Of a stretch of 64,000 nt of DNA, positions 16,181 through 25,514 are shown in pieces. Source of the stretch: Pseudomonas graminis (GTDB lineage Bacteria > Pseudomonadota > Gammaproteobacteria > Pseudomonadales > Pseudomonadaceae); the NCBI RefSeq assembly GCF_002093745.1, contig NZ_MTSB01000006.1, positions 1 through 64,000 on the forward strand, given 5' to 3'. Below the pieces are notes generated by a model. The model was not told the origin of the DNA. It searched no databases and worked only from the letters and a program-made list of their open reading frames with translations. The position numbers and the translations under genes are program-made. The number at the start of each line of letters is the position of its first letter. The stretch's first letter is position 1.

Positions 16181-17521
16181 ATGGACCCTTCCCCTAGTTT
16201 CAACCTGTCTTCACTCTTCGCCGACTTCGGCATGATTCTTTTTGCGCTGTTCCTGGTTCTGCTCAACGGTTTTTTCGTGGCGGCCGAATTCGCGATGGTC
16301 AAACTGCGCTCGACCAAGGTCGAGGCCATTGCCGACAAGAACGGCTGGCGCGGGCACATTCTGCGCAAGGTACACGGCCAGCTGGATGCCTACCTGTCAG
16401 CCTGCCAGCTGGGTATCACCCTCGCCTCGCTCGGACTGGGCTGGGTCGGTGAACCGGCCTTTGCGCACCTGCTGGAGCCGTTGCTCGCCGCATTGGGCGT
16501 GGACACGCCAGAACTGATCAAAGGCGTGTCGTTCTTTACCGCCTTCTTCATCATTTCCTATCTGCACATCGTCATCGGCGAACTGGCCCCCAAATCCTGG
16601 GCCATCCGCAAACCGGAGCTGCTCTCGCTGTGGACAGCCGCCCCGTTGTACTTCTTCTACTGGCTCATGTACCCGGCCATCTACCTGCTCAACGCCAGCG
16701 CCAACGCCATTCTGCGCATCGCGGGTCAGGGTGAGCCCGGTCCGCACCACGAACACAGCTACAGCCGCGACGAGCTGAAACTGATTCTGCACTCCAGCCG
16801 TGGCCAGGATCCCAGCGATCAAGGCATGCGTGTGCTGGCCTCTGCGGTCGAAATGGGCGAACTGGAAGTGGTCGACTGGGCCAACTCCCGCGAAGACATG
16901 GTCTCTCTGGATTTCAACGCGCCGCTCAAGGAAATCCTCGCCCTGTTCCGTCGTCACAAATTCAGCCGTTATCCACTGTACGACGCCGAACGTGGCGAGT
17001 TCGTCGGGCTGTTGCACATCAAGGACCTGCTGCTGGAGCTGGCGGCGCTGGATCACATTCCAGAGTCGTTCAACCTGGCCGAACTGACCCGTCCGCTGGA
17101 ACGCGTGTCGCGGCACATGCCGCTGTCTCAGTTGCTGGAGCAATTCCGCAAAGGCGGCGCACACTTCGCAGTGGTCGAAGAGGCTGATGGCAAGATCGTC
17201 GGCTACCTGACAATGGAGGACGTGCTCGAAGTGCTGGTGGGCGATATCCAGGACGAACACCGCAAGGTAGAACGCGGCATTCTGGCGTATCAGCCGGGCA
17301 AGCTGCTAGTGCGTGGTGACACACCGCTGTTCAAGATCGAGCGCCTGTTGGGCATCGATCTGGACCATATCGAAGCCGAGACACTGGCAGGCCTGATCTA
17401 CGAAACCCTCAAACGGGTGCCGGAAGAAGAGGAGCAGATGGAAGTCGAAGGCCTGCGCATCATCATCAAAAAGATGAAAGGCCCGAAAATCGTCCTGGCC
17501 AAAGTGCTGAAGCTGGATTGA
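16181..17521 (+). CDS. CNNM/CorC-type hemolysin-family membrane protein
   Basis: A 446-residue inner-membrane protein. It has an N-terminal DUF21 domain with about four helices (10-175, including LVLLNGFFVAAEFAMVKLRS), a CBS-domain pair (about 200-335, with KFSRYPLYD and GGAHFAVVEE) and a C-terminal CorC_HlyC domain (about 350-440). Family members act in Mg2+/Co2+ export or resistance; the old hemolysin name is historical. It is 97 bp after phoR on the same strand but probably has its own promoter. The ion specificity is not determined. Confidence 0.88.
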   Translation: MDPSPSFNLSSLFADFGMILFALFLVLLNGFFVAAEFAMVKLRSTKVEAIADKNGWRGHILRKVHGQLDAYLSACQLGITLASLGLGWVGEPAFAHLLEPLLAALGVDTPELIKGVSFFTAFFIISYLHIVIGELAPKSWAIRKPELLSLWTAAPLYFFYWLMYPAIYLLNASANAILRIAGQGEPGPHHEHSYSRDELKLILHSSRGQDPSDQGMRVLASAVEMGELEVVDWANSREDMVSLDFNAPLKEILALFRRHKFSRYPLYDAERGEFVGLLHIKDLLLELAALDHIPESFNLAELTRPLERVSRHMPLSQLLEQFRKGGAHFAVVEEADGKIVGYLTMEDVLEVLVGDIQDEHRKVERGILAYQPGKLLVRGDTPLFKIERLLGIDLDHIEAETLAGLIYETLKRVPEEEEQMEVEGLRIIIKKMKGPKIVLAKVLKLD

Positions 17522-17536
17522 GCCTTAGAGGGTTAT

Positions 17537-17600
17537 CGTGCCAATGCTCTGCGTTGGCATGCACCCCGTGACGCTGCGCGCGCGCACCGCGCAGCACTGC
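17537..17600. repeat. REP-like double hairpin, copy 1
   Basis: TGCCAATGC (17539-17547) and GCGTTGGCA (17551-17559) form one hairpin around TCT. A second is formed by GCTGCGCG (17573-17580) and CGCGCAGC (17588-17595). The first matches the element at 50685-50710 at 21 of 26 positions. Paired GC hairpins of this kind are typical extragenic repeats of the P. syringae and P. fluorescens groups. Confidence 0.65.
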
Positions 17601-17654
17601 ACACTCAAGATCGGATGCAGGGCATTCAGAATCGCCGCCTGCCAATCAACAGCG

Positions 17655-18557
17655 CTAATTCCCGCCCACCGCAAAGTTGGGCAGGCTCTGTACCGGTCTG
17701 GCGAATTCGTAGGGGATCGATACCAGTTCATTGCCAATGTTGCGCTGCACGACGAAGTGCAAATGCGGGCCGGTGCTGTTGCCGGTATTGCCTGAGCGCG
17801 CCAACGCAGTGCCCACATTGACTCGCTGGCCTTCCCTGACGCTCACCGAACCCTGCATCAGGTGCAGATAAACGCCCATCGTGCCGTCCTGATGCAGAAT
17901 CCGCACAAAGTTGCCGGATGCATTCGAGCCACGGCCCGACTGGTTGTTTTCGATCTTCACCACCGTACCGCCACGCGCCGCAATGATCGGTGTGCCCTCG
18001 GGCATGGCGATGTCCATTGCGTAACGCCCTTTGATACCGAAATGACTGTATTTGCCATTCGGCCCTTGAGTGAGACGAAACGGGCCACCGATCCAGGGCA
18101 ACGGATACTTGTAGGCCTGCACGGTGCCTTTCGGATCGCCCAGCGTGGACGTCAGCACCGATGCGTAATTCATCGGTTTGCTCGCAACCTTGGGACTCAA
18201 CACCACGACCCGCTGGTTGCTGCGTGCCGGAATCGTGCGGCGCAACGTGGTTGACGCACCTGCCACGCCCAGCACGTTGGTCACGCTGGACAGCTTGAGT
18301 TCGACTTCGACCGGGGCGTACAGATCATTGCGTACGTACAGGCTGTGTACGCCTCGTTCGCGCCTGACACTCAAGTGAACCTGCTGATCAATGCGCTCGA
18401 CCATGCGGTCCCTGAACACCATGACCGACGCGCCGGGCGTTGGCCGGTCCGAGAACGACACCACGCCATCCGCATCGGTGAATTTATAGATCGTGACGGC
18501 ACCCGCTGACGGGACGGTCAACGTCAGGGCAAACAGGACGAGCAGGCGTTCAAGCAT
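17655..18557 (-). CDS. Exported M23-family peptidase (LytM-like)
   Basis: A 300-residue periplasmic protein with a signal peptide (LLVLFALTLTVPSAGA), an early domain that begins ITIYKFTDADGVVSFSD-like, close to the DUF4124 type, and a C-terminal M23 fold. Zinc-ligand candidates are the His and Asp of YSHFGIKGRYAMDIAMPEG and GPHLHFVV (His265, His267). It is expected to cut peptide cross-links in peptidoglycan or to activate other hydrolases; the ligand set looks complete, so it may be active. It faces the toxin-like gene on the same strand 153 bp away. Confidence 0.85.
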   Translation of the reverse strand: MLERLLVLFALTLTVPSAGAVTIYKFTDADGVVSFSDRPTPGASVMVFRDRMVERIDQQVHLSVRRERGVHSLYVRNDLYAPVEVELKLSSVTNVLGVAGASTTLRRTIPARSNQRVVVLSPKVASKPMNYASVLTSTLGDPKGTVQAYKYPLPWIGGPFRLTQGPNGKYSHFGIKGRYAMDIAMPEGTPIIAARGGTVVKIENNQSGRGSNASGNFVRILHQDGTMGVYLHLMQGSVSVREGQRVNVGTALARSGNTGNSTGPHLHFVVQRNIGNELVSIPYEFARPVQSLPNFAVGGN

Positions 18558-18672
18558 CGGAAAGGATCGGGTTCAAGGGCACTGGGTGCCAAGCCTAGCA
18601 GCGTTGCACGTAGAAGAGGACCGGTCGGTATCAATCAGACATGGATAATGCGTCAGCACACCGTCGTCAGAC

Positions 18673-18699
18673 TGCGCAGTGTGGCGGTCACACTGCGCA
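18673..18699 (-). terminator. Perfect 11-bp hairpin after the toxin-like gene
   Basis: TGCGCAGTGTG and CACACTGCGCA pair perfectly around a GCGGT loop, 12 bp after the stop of the 1553-residue gene. There is no T-run after it on the minus strand; the T-rich side precedes it. It may stop transcription inefficiently or protect the mRNA 3' end. Confidence 0.5.
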
Positions 18700-18710
18700 A
18701 AACAATAGGC

Positions 18711-21700
18711 TCAGGATGCCCCATAGTTCCTCAGAAACGTGACCGAGAACCGGGCGTCAGGAAAGTCGAGCTTCAGTCTGGGCAGCACGAAGCCCCCACA
18801 GGATCGGCAGGTGTCCATCAAGGTGAAGACCTTCATGGACCGCAACGACCGCCCTTGCATGTCGCGTTTTATGACGGTCGCGATCAGTCGCTCGGAGTCA
18901 TGATAGCGGCCAAACTCTCTGATCCTGACCGTGTCAGCGTCCCTTATCACCGGAAGACTGGTAAACCCGGGATCAGGTGGCAGGTTCTTCATGAGCGCCC
19001 GCGCGTCGCGATAGATCACGCCATTGATCACTTGCTCGGCCTCACCGACAACATCAATACGTAGTTTGACAGCACTAGCCTTCTCTCCGGCGGACAGCGC
19101 GTAGTAGACGATTCGCTGCTCCTCCTCGGTCACGACTTCAATGTAAGAAAGATTCGCTCCGTTGATCTGCCTGGCAATCGATTTCGCAGCCTTTGAGGTG
19201 CCTATCTTTTCGACCGTCAGTGCGTTCCAGGCTGCGGAAGGTGCGGGCACGGAGCTTTCCTGAACCGGCAGCAGCGTGTTCAGGATTTCTACGACGCTTT
19301 CCTTTTCCTCTGCCGTTCGCTCAGTGATCCGAAGAAAATCAGCAATACTGTTCTTGGCCAGTTCCACGAATTTCTTCTGGCTGGCCTCGCCCGCCAGGAT
19401 GTTCGCGGCATATTCCAGAAGCTCGTTTTTCTGCTGATGGGCACGGCACCCGCTCACATACTCGTCATACGTCGTGATTTCCTCGCTCCACCTGACACCC
19501 CACGCGACCTTGTCTTCTTCGTCCAGCAAATCAAACAGCAGCCGTGCAATATTTTGCTGATCTGCCAAAGCCCCCGGACGCTCACGAAATACGCGGTATT
19601 GCTCGGAAAGCCTGATGTACTCATTTATGTCGGCGGCATGCGTGACACGAGTAAACGCCAGGCTCAGGGCGCCATCAGCCGGGGTACGTGCCCTGTAGAA
19701 CATCCCGGTGTCCGCCTCGATGAAAATCCAGTCACCGCCATCGAGAATCATCCGGATACCGCGCAGGGCGCGTGCGTCTTGTACACCAGAGGCAATGGCA
19801 CCCAGTTGAACCACAGGGGCATGCTCATAAATCCACTGGGCATCTTGCAGCGGAAAATGCTCCGGCAGGCCTAACTGTGCATCGGCAGAAAGCACACCCG
19901 GGAACTCCGTGAGGTAATTCGGCGCTTCAGGCAGGGCAAAGAGCGCACGCTCCGACTCGGAGAGCGGCACGACCTGCGCGGCAACGCTCGAAGACGCGCC
20001 TTCGGAAGGCGTTACCCACTTGCAGATCTTGCCCTCGTCGACAAACACGTCGATGGCATCGTTACCGGACGACAGCCTGGAGAGGCCGAACTCACGGGCG
20101 GCCATTGCACGACTGGGGTATTTGCCGGTTCGGGTGGGCGAGCCGGAGCCTTCGGTAAAGGGTTCGGGCGCTGGCGTCGCCAGTTTCACGCCGCTGGTGC
20201 AAGGGATCTGTATCAGGTCACGGCGAATCCGGCAGCGATTTTCTACCTCCTGCAACCTCGCCGAACGTGAAGACAGCTTTTCCACCATCAGCTTGCGCAG
20301 TGCTGCATCAGGTGCATTGGCGTCCAAGTGGTAAATGTCATCATCGATCAGAATATCGAATACGCCTTCCTCCCTTTCGATGGCCTGCACACGGCTGCTT
20401 TCAGCGACACGCACTTCATGAATGCCGCTCTCTATCGACGCTACAGGTGCAATGCGCGGGTAGTGTTCGGGGCCGACGTGCTCTTCAACCGATAAAACCG
20501 AAAACTCCATCGCTTGACCGGCTGAAACCGACGTCAGCCTTTTCCCGAATGCGCTGTCGGATTGCGGATCAAGCAACCTGAAATCCAGGTGTTCCGGTGT
20601 CCCGACATTGCGCACATAGACATCCGTTCGACCCTCGACCCTCGCCAGCCTGTCCAGAGACGCCCCACTCGACTCCAGCGGGCTTGCAAGGCTGCCGGCA
20701 AGTCGATACATGCCTCGGTCGAGGCCAGCGCCGCTTTCAAGCAGGCTTGGTGACGAAAAAACAGTGCGCAGCGATGACACCTCATTCAACAGCCCGGCCC
20801 AGCCAGACACACCTGTCTTGAGCGCAAACCGGCCGAGGTCACGCACCGCCAATACAGCACTCTGCTTCGCCAGGCCCGACACCAATGTGCTCAACGCCCC
20901 GCCCGTCAGCGTTGCAAGCGATTCGACGCTCATTTCGCCCGCACGCATGACGATTCGGGCCGTCGACCCTGCGAACTGCCCCAAGGGAATGAGCGCAAAC
21001 GCCGTATCTATCGCACAGCCGGCAACCGTGCCGGCTGAATGATCACCGGACGCCAGGTCCTTGATGCAGCCGTAGAACGGAATGATCAGGCGCGCAGCGA
21101 TATCGGCATACTCGCGCTCTCTGGCCCAGATTTTTTCCCATTGGGTGTCGTGTCGATGCAACGTCTTGCTGTGCTCAAGAAAGTCGGCGAGCACGTGCGC
21201 CGCGGCCTTGGCCGCCAGAATGTCCAGGTGGCGCGACGGGTCAGCCTCGGCGAGATAGATCAACTCGGCAGAAGGAATCAGTGTGCCCTGCTGCGGCTGG
21301 TGGTAAACCGACGAAGAGCGCGAGGCAGCCCCCGTGAGATAAGCATCGCTGTCCATCGGCCTCAAGGGCGTGACCCTGGCGTGCTCGATACGCCGCAGGT
21401 GCTCATCCCTTCGGTGAAACGCCTCGGCGATCGAAACAGTGCCTGACCACGTGACATCCTCGACTTCATAGGTGAACGCCTGAGGGATTTCCCTGACGAC
21501 GCCTGATGCAGGAATCAGCTCGAAAAAACGCTCGATGACGGAGTGACCATGAAAGTCAGCGAGGTGGTTGCCTGGCTGGCAGCGGATAAAAATCCCCTGC
21601 GTCCCTTGCTGGGAGTCGAATCGTACGCGACTCAGTTCACACGTGGCGTTGAGCAGCGTCTGCCGGTCAATCGTCGACATTTCGGACAACAGCCGTCTGA

Positions 21701-23372
21701 TGATACTGGCCTGTGCGCTCATCAATGTCGTCTGGAACAGATCGAACGCACTCGCATAGGCTTCAGGAACGGTAGGCCAGCCGTCGATGTACACCTCGCC
21801 CATCATCACCAGCTCCACAACCGAGGCGTGAGGTCGACCCGCAGCCATCAGTCGATCAACCGTGTAGGACGCGGCGACGGTAAAACCCGCATTCTGCAAT
21901 ACCGGCCAGCGGTCGACATGGATGCCCTGATCCCATAACCAGTGGGGAATACCCCGGTCTTTCAGCATCTGCTGCGCGAGCTGTCGTCGATCCGGAGGCT
22001 GTAGACTCAACAGGCGGTTCAACTCATCAGCGTGCAGGCCCTGCTGGTCTTTCAGATAGGTCAGTGCCTGGGTGATCTGGCCGGCGGTGGCTTGACGAAC
22101 GTTGTCATGCGCTGACCATTCGATAGCGCCGTGCGCGATGGCATAGCGCAGCGCAGGAATAATCAGCGTCTGCGCCCATAAGGCATGGACACCGGGGTCA
22201 CTGGAGTGCGCCAGGTCCGCACTGACCTTGATCAACGCGTCATAAGGTGTTGCCTCGGAGAGGCCGGGTGTCAGCGCTTCGACCAGCGCGACGCCATGCA
22301 GCAAGGCCACACTTTCCAGTGAGCGCCCGTATTGAAGGTGGTCCGGAACACCTTCGATCAACAGTTCTGGCATCGTTTCGCGCAGAAACAGGTAATGCAG
22401 CAGGTCAACGGTACTTGTTCTGTACTCCTTGCAGTGGGTCCGGATCAATTCACGAATCCGGTCACGAAGACCGACATGGCTGTGTTCGCAAACCCATCCA
22501 CGTCGCAGGGCGCTTTCAAGAGACTCGCTGGCACCCTTCATCGTGCCCACAAAGTGATCGATCACTGCGCGCCCTGCCAACGCCTGGGTAATCGCCGGCG
22601 AGGCACGCTCGCCAGGCCAGCCCCCGTACCAGCCCATGCTGGCGAGCATCGGTGCAAATACGGATTGAAACTGTGCAGTCTGTATCAGCGCATGCCAGAC
22701 CTCACGAGGCTTGAAGCGCAATGTGATGTCTGGCCCGCTGGCAACACAGAGCAGCTCGATACCCGATTGGGTGAACAGCTCGTCAGCGTTCCGGACTGCA
22801 CTCCAGGTTTCCAGAGGCGGGATGTTCACCTGGAGACGCTGCGTGCCGGGCAGCGACTCGCTCAGCTTCCGGCTCGACTGCAGCGACGGCATGAGCAACA
22901 CGGTGGCCAGTGCGATCAGCGACTGCGGCGAAAGAGCCGGGTATGCGACCCTGATCCCGTCTGCCAGCGACAGTGCGCGCATGCCCGGCGTATCGATGGC
23001 GGCATGAAGGGCCGCGTCCAGCCAGGGCTCGTTATCAGGATTGACGACGTGCGCGGCCAGCCTGGGCAAGGCGTCTACCAGCGCCTCAAATGACATGTCT
23101 GCAGACCATTCGACCTGCGACGCTTCGTCAGGCCACCCGCCGTTCGGCAAAGCGGCCAGCTTGAGGACGAGCGCTGTTTTTGTCGCGAAAACGGTCAGTT
23201 GCCGGTTAAGCGAATTCAGTAATGCGTCGTCGTGGTATTCGGCATCCGGCGTCAGGCCGATCAGGGCCTGGCAGAACAGGTCAAGATCAGGACGCTTCGT
23301 GACGAGCGTCGCGGAGCGAGCCGTGGGGCTGATCGTATGGGCAGTGTGCGGTTGAAGCGAAGGTGAAGGCAT
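18711..23372 (-). CDS. Very large toxin/effector-like protein with C-terminal deaminase-like motif
   Basis: A 1553-residue protein with no signal peptide. It resembles the large dermonecrotic-toxin-like proteins of plant-associated Pseudomonas (family named from memory). Around residues 760-860 is a segment with RLIIPFYGCIKDL, then hydrophobic helices (TAFALIPLGQFAGSTARIV, LATLTGGALSTLVSGLA), plausibly for membrane insertion. The last 65 residues contain YHDSERLIATVI (Asp1492/Glu1494) and MDTCRSCGGFVLPRL (Cys1522, Cys1525) followed by FPDARFSVTF. This layout matches toxin deaminases ([HCD]xE plus CxxC, then a β-strand). No immunity-like gene follows, so a host-directed role is more likely than an antibacterial one. 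Secretion route and substrate are unknown. ATG at 23372 with GGAAAA upstream. Confidence 0.75.
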   Translation of the reverse strand: MPSPSLQPHTAHTISPTARSATLVTKRPDLDLFCQALIGLTPDAEYHDDALLNSLNRQLTVFATKTALVLKLAALPNGGWPDEASQVEWSADMSFEALVDALPRLAAHVVNPDNEPWLDAALHAAIDTPGMRALSLADGIRVAYPALSPQSLIALATVLLMPSLQSSRKLSESLPGTQRLQVNIPPLETWSAVRNADELFTQSGIELLCVASGPDITLRFKPREVWHALIQTAQFQSVFAPMLASMGWYGGWPGERASPAITQALAGRAVIDHFVGTMKGASESLESALRRGWVCEHSHVGLRDRIRELIRTHCKEYRTSTVDLLHYLFLRETMPELLIEGVPDHLQYGRSLESVALLHGVALVEALTPGLSEATPYDALIKVSADLAHSSDPGVHALWAQTLIIPALRYAIAHGAIEWSAHDNVRQATAGQITQALTYLKDQQGLHADELNRLLSLQPPDRRQLAQQMLKDRGIPHWLWDQGIHVDRWPVLQNAGFTVAASYTVDRLMAAGRPHASVVELVMMGEVYIDGWPTVPEAYASAFDLFQTTLMSAQASIIRRLLSEMSTIDRQTLLNATCELSRVRFDSQQGTQGIFIRCQPGNHLADFHGHSVIERFFELIPASGVVREIPQAFTYEVEDVTWSGTVSIAEAFHRRDEHLRRIEHARVTPLRPMDSDAYLTGAASRSSSVYHQPQQGTLIPSAELIYLAEADPSRHLDILAAKAAAHVLADFLEHSKTLHRHDTQWEKIWAREREYADIAARLIIPFYGCIKDLASGDHSAGTVAGCAIDTAFALIPLGQFAGSTARIVMRAGEMSVESLATLTGGALSTLVSGLAKQSAVLAVRDLGRFALKTGVSGWAGLLNEVSSLRTVFSSPSLLESGAGLDRGMYRLAGSLASPLESSGASLDRLARVEGRTDVYVRNVGTPEHLDFRLLDPQSDSAFGKRLTSVSAGQAMEFSVLSVEEHVGPEHYPRIAPVASIESGIHEVRVAESSRVQAIEREEGVFDILIDDDIYHLDANAPDAALRKLMVEKLSSRSARLQEVENRCRIRRDLIQIPCTSGVKLATPAPEPFTEGSGSPTRTGKYPSRAMAAREFGLSRLSSGNDAIDVFVDEGKICKWVTPSEGASSSVAAQVVPLSESERALFALPEAPNYLTEFPGVLSADAQLGLPEHFPLQDAQWIYEHAPVVQLGAIASGVQDARALRGIRMILDGGDWIFIEADTGMFYRARTPADGALSLAFTRVTHAADINEYIRLSEQYRVFRERPGALADQQNIARLLFDLLDEEDKVAWGVRWSEEITTYDEYVSGCRAHQQKNELLEYAANILAGEASQKKFVELAKNSIADFLRITERTAEEKESVVEILNTLLPVQESSVPAPSAAWNALTVEKIGTSKAAKSIARQINGANLSYIEVVTEEEQRIVYYALSAGEKASAVKLRIDVVGEAEQVINGVIYRDARALMKNLPPDPGFTSLPVIRDADTVRIREFGRYHDSERLIATVIKRDMQGRSLRSMKVFTLMDTCRSCGGFVLPRLKLDFPDARFSVTFLRNYGAS

Positions 23373-23396
23373 TGAAGTGTTTTCCAGTAGGTGTGT

Positions 23397-23409
23397 GCAT
23401 GAGTCATGC
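23397..23409. promoter_or_regulatory. Palindrome GCATGA-G-TCATGC upstream of the toxin-like gene
   Basis: A perfect 6+1+6 palindrome lies 25 bp before the start codon of the 1553-residue gene, in its probable 5' leader or promoter. It could be an operator; no binding protein is known. Confidence 0.35.
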
Positions 23410-23502
23410 GACTGGAAAAACTAAATAGAAAACCGCTTCAGCGCGAAATACGCAGAAACGTATGCGTCACGCAGGAAGCGCCACTGCAAGCCGTAGGCTG
23501 CT

Positions 23503-23518
23503 CCACTCCACGGAGTGG
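23503..23518. other. Hairpin between the response regulator and toxin-like genes
   Basis: CCACTCC and GGAGTGG pair around two bases. It lies 70 bp past the response-regulator stop and lacks a T-run, so it is either a weak terminator or an isolated repeat. Confidence 0.35.
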
Positions 23519-23587
23519 GGCCTGCGCACATAGCAGCCGCGCTGTTGAGCGCAGGCAGCGACAGGCACGCGTATCCGGCGTTGGCTA

Positions 23588-24478
23588 TCAGGCGCCGGGA
23601 ATGAAGTGCTTCTGAGCCGTACCGCGCGCGATCAGACGCGACAGGTAGTCGAGCTTCTGCGCATCCTGATCGACAAAGCGGAAGGACACTTGCAGCCACT
23701 CGCTGTCAGGCTTTTGCTCGAAGGCGGCCACTGAATGCAGGTAGCCGTTCAGGCGCGCAACTTCATTGCTCTCGCCCTGTTCGAGGTCAAGCACGGCGCT
23801 GTCGAGAACCTGTGGCAGGTTCTCGCTGTGGCGCACCACCAGCGTTGCTTCCTTGAGCGTCAGCGCCTTGATCACGCAGGGCTGTGTGCCATTGGGCAGG
23901 CGCAACTGACCTTGTCCGCGACCGGCAGGCGGTGCTGACTTCGGCGCCGCAGGTGCAGCTTTGGGAATGCTCGCAGGCGCTGAAGCAGGCGCGGAGCGAA
24001 GCACTTCGGCCTTGCCGCCGGTCAATGCACTCAGGGAGTCATTAAGTGGCGAACTCATGCGCGCCGGCGCCGTGGACATGACCGCATCCAGCTTGCCGAC
24101 CTTGGCCAGCGCTTTCTTGACCTTGGTCAGCAACTGCTCGTTGGTGAACGGTTTGCCGACAAAATCGGTGACGCCGGCCTGAATCGCCTGCACGACGTTT
24201 TCCTTGTCGCCACGGCTGGTCACCATGATGAACGGAACCGTCTTCAGGTAATTGTCTTGCTCACGGCACCATGCCAACAGCTCAAGACCGGACATCTCAG
24301 GCATTTCCCAGTCGCATAGAATCAGGTCGAACTCTTCTTTGTTCAGCAACACCTGAGCCTTGCGGCCGTTGACTGCGTCCTCGGTATGAATCCCGGGGAA
24401 ATAATTGCGCAGCCCTTTCTTGACCAAGTCGCGAATGAAAGTCGCGTCATCCACCACCAATACACTGACCTTACTCAT
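23588..24478 (-). CDS. Response regulator with a non-HTH C-terminal domain
   Basis: A 296-residue protein. Residues 1-125 are a CheY-type receiver (Asp10-Asp11, phosphoacceptor Asp56 in LILCDWEMPEMSG, Thr88-region MVTSRGDKENV, Lys in FVGKPFTNEQL). A Pro/Ala-rich linker (about 140-190) leads to a C-terminal domain starting GRGQGQLRLPNG that I cannot assign with certainty; it may be PilZ-like. There is no DNA-binding domain, so output is probably protein- or nucleotide-based. The start at ATG 24478 is preceded by CAGGAGCG. It lies just past the pst-phoU operon, the same place as an uncharacterised regulator in other pseudomonads. Confidence 0.85.
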   Translation of the reverse strand: MSKVSVLVVDDATFIRDLVKKGLRNYFPGIHTEDAVNGRKAQVLLNKEEFDLILCDWEMPEMSGLELLAWCREQDNYLKTVPFIMVTSRGDKENVVQAIQAGVTDFVGKPFTNEQLLTKVKKALAKVGKLDAVMSTAPARMSSPLNDSLSALTGGKAEVLRSAPASAPASIPKAAPAAPKSAPPAGRGQGQLRLPNGTQPCVIKALTLKEATLVVRHSENLPQVLDSAVLDLEQGESNEVARLNGYLHSVAAFEQKPDSEWLQVSFRFVDQDAQKLDYLSRLIARGTAQKHFIPGA

Positions 24479-24638
24479 CGACGCTCCTGCGGACGTGTTC
24501 ACCTGGAGGCGAACTGCGATATGCCAACACGCCCTTTGTTTCGGCAAGCATAGCGTTGACTAGTAGCCAACAGCCATATTGATTGACTGCGCCGCGACAT
24601 TTAATCCGCAGGCGACTGAAATACTGCGCTGCACAATG

Positions 24639-24668
24639 AAAAACGCCCAGCGCATGCTGGGCGTTTTT
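24639..24668. terminator. Bidirectional terminator after phoU
   Basis: AAAAACGCCCAGC (24639-24651), a GCAT loop, and GCTGGGCGTTTTT (24656-24668) form a 13-bp perfect stem with A and T runs on both sides. It closes the pstSCAB-phoU operon. Confidence 0.92.
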
Positions 24669-24681
24669 CTTGCAGGCAATC

Positions 24682-25443
24682 TTACTTATCGTCAGCGGCG
24701 CCCGGAACATTAGCGGTTTCGCTCGAGATACCCTGCACTTCTTCCTTCATGCGTTTGAGGCCCATGTGCCGCACGTCGGTACCGCGCACCAGATAGATCA
24801 CCAGCTCGGAAATATTACGTGCGTGATCACCGATGCGCTCCAGAGAGCGTAGCACCCAGATCACATTCAGCACGCGGGAGATCGAGCGTGGATCTTCCAT
24901 CATGTAGGTCGCCAGCTCGCGCAGGGCCGTTTTGTATTCACGGTCGATGATCTTGTCGTACTGAGCGACCGACAAGGCCAGTTCGGCGTCGAAGCGTGCA
25001 AACGAGTCCAGCGCATCGCGCACCATGTTGCGCACCTGATCGCCGATGTGACGCACTTCGACGTAACCGCGTGGCGCTTCACCCTCTTCGCAAAGCTGGA
25101 TCGCACGTCGGGCAATCTTGGTGGCCTCGTCACCGATGCGTTCCAGGTCGATCACCGACTTGGAAATGCTGATGATCAGACGCAGGTCGGAAGCGGCAGG
25201 CTGACGACGCGCCAGAATGCGCAGGCATTCTTCGTCGATGTTGCGCTCCATCTGATTGATGCGGTCGTCCACCTCACGAACGCGCTGCGCCAGGCCGGAG
25301 TCGGCCTCGATCAGCGCGGTGACCGAATCGTTGACCTGCTTCTCGACCAGGCCACCCATTTCGAGCAAATGGCTGCGAACGTCTTCGAGTTCAGCGTTGA
25401 ACTGTTGGGATATGTGATGCGTATGGCTGTCTTTGTGGATCAT
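24682..25443 (-). CDS. phoU: Phosphate signalling protein PhoU
   Basis: A 253-residue all-helical protein of two homologous three-helix bundles. The metal-binding repeats appear as VREVDDRINQMERNIDEE and SVAQYDKIIDREYKTAL, and both halves have the E/D-x-x-R-IGDHA/IGDEA signatures (LERIGDEATKIARR, LERIGDHARNISEL). It dampens phosphate uptake and holds PhoR inactive when phosphate is plentiful. It is the last gene of the pst operon, 71 bp after pstB, and is followed by a strong terminator. Confidence 0.97.
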   Translation of the reverse strand: MIHKDSHTHHISQQFNAELEDVRSHLLEMGGLVEKQVNDSVTALIEADSGLAQRVREVDDRINQMERNIDEECLRILARRQPAASDLRLIISISKSVIDLERIGDEATKIARRAIQLCEEGEAPRGYVEVRHIGDQVRNMVRDALDSFARFDAELALSVAQYDKIIDREYKTALRELATYMMEDPRSISRVLNVIWVLRSLERIGDHARNISELVIYLVRGTDVRHMGLKRMKEEVQGISSETANVPGAADDK

Positions 25444-25514
25444 GCTGGGTGTCCTTGGAACGTCCGGTTTAATTGCGAAAACGCAGCGGTGGTTCAGGTC
25501 TGACGAAGCACGTC

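Noticed and set aside
23373..23460. hrp box (GGAACC-N16-CCAC) upstream of the toxin-like gene
   Set aside because: I looked on the minus strand for this type III effector promoter and did not find it, so I do not claim type III regulation.
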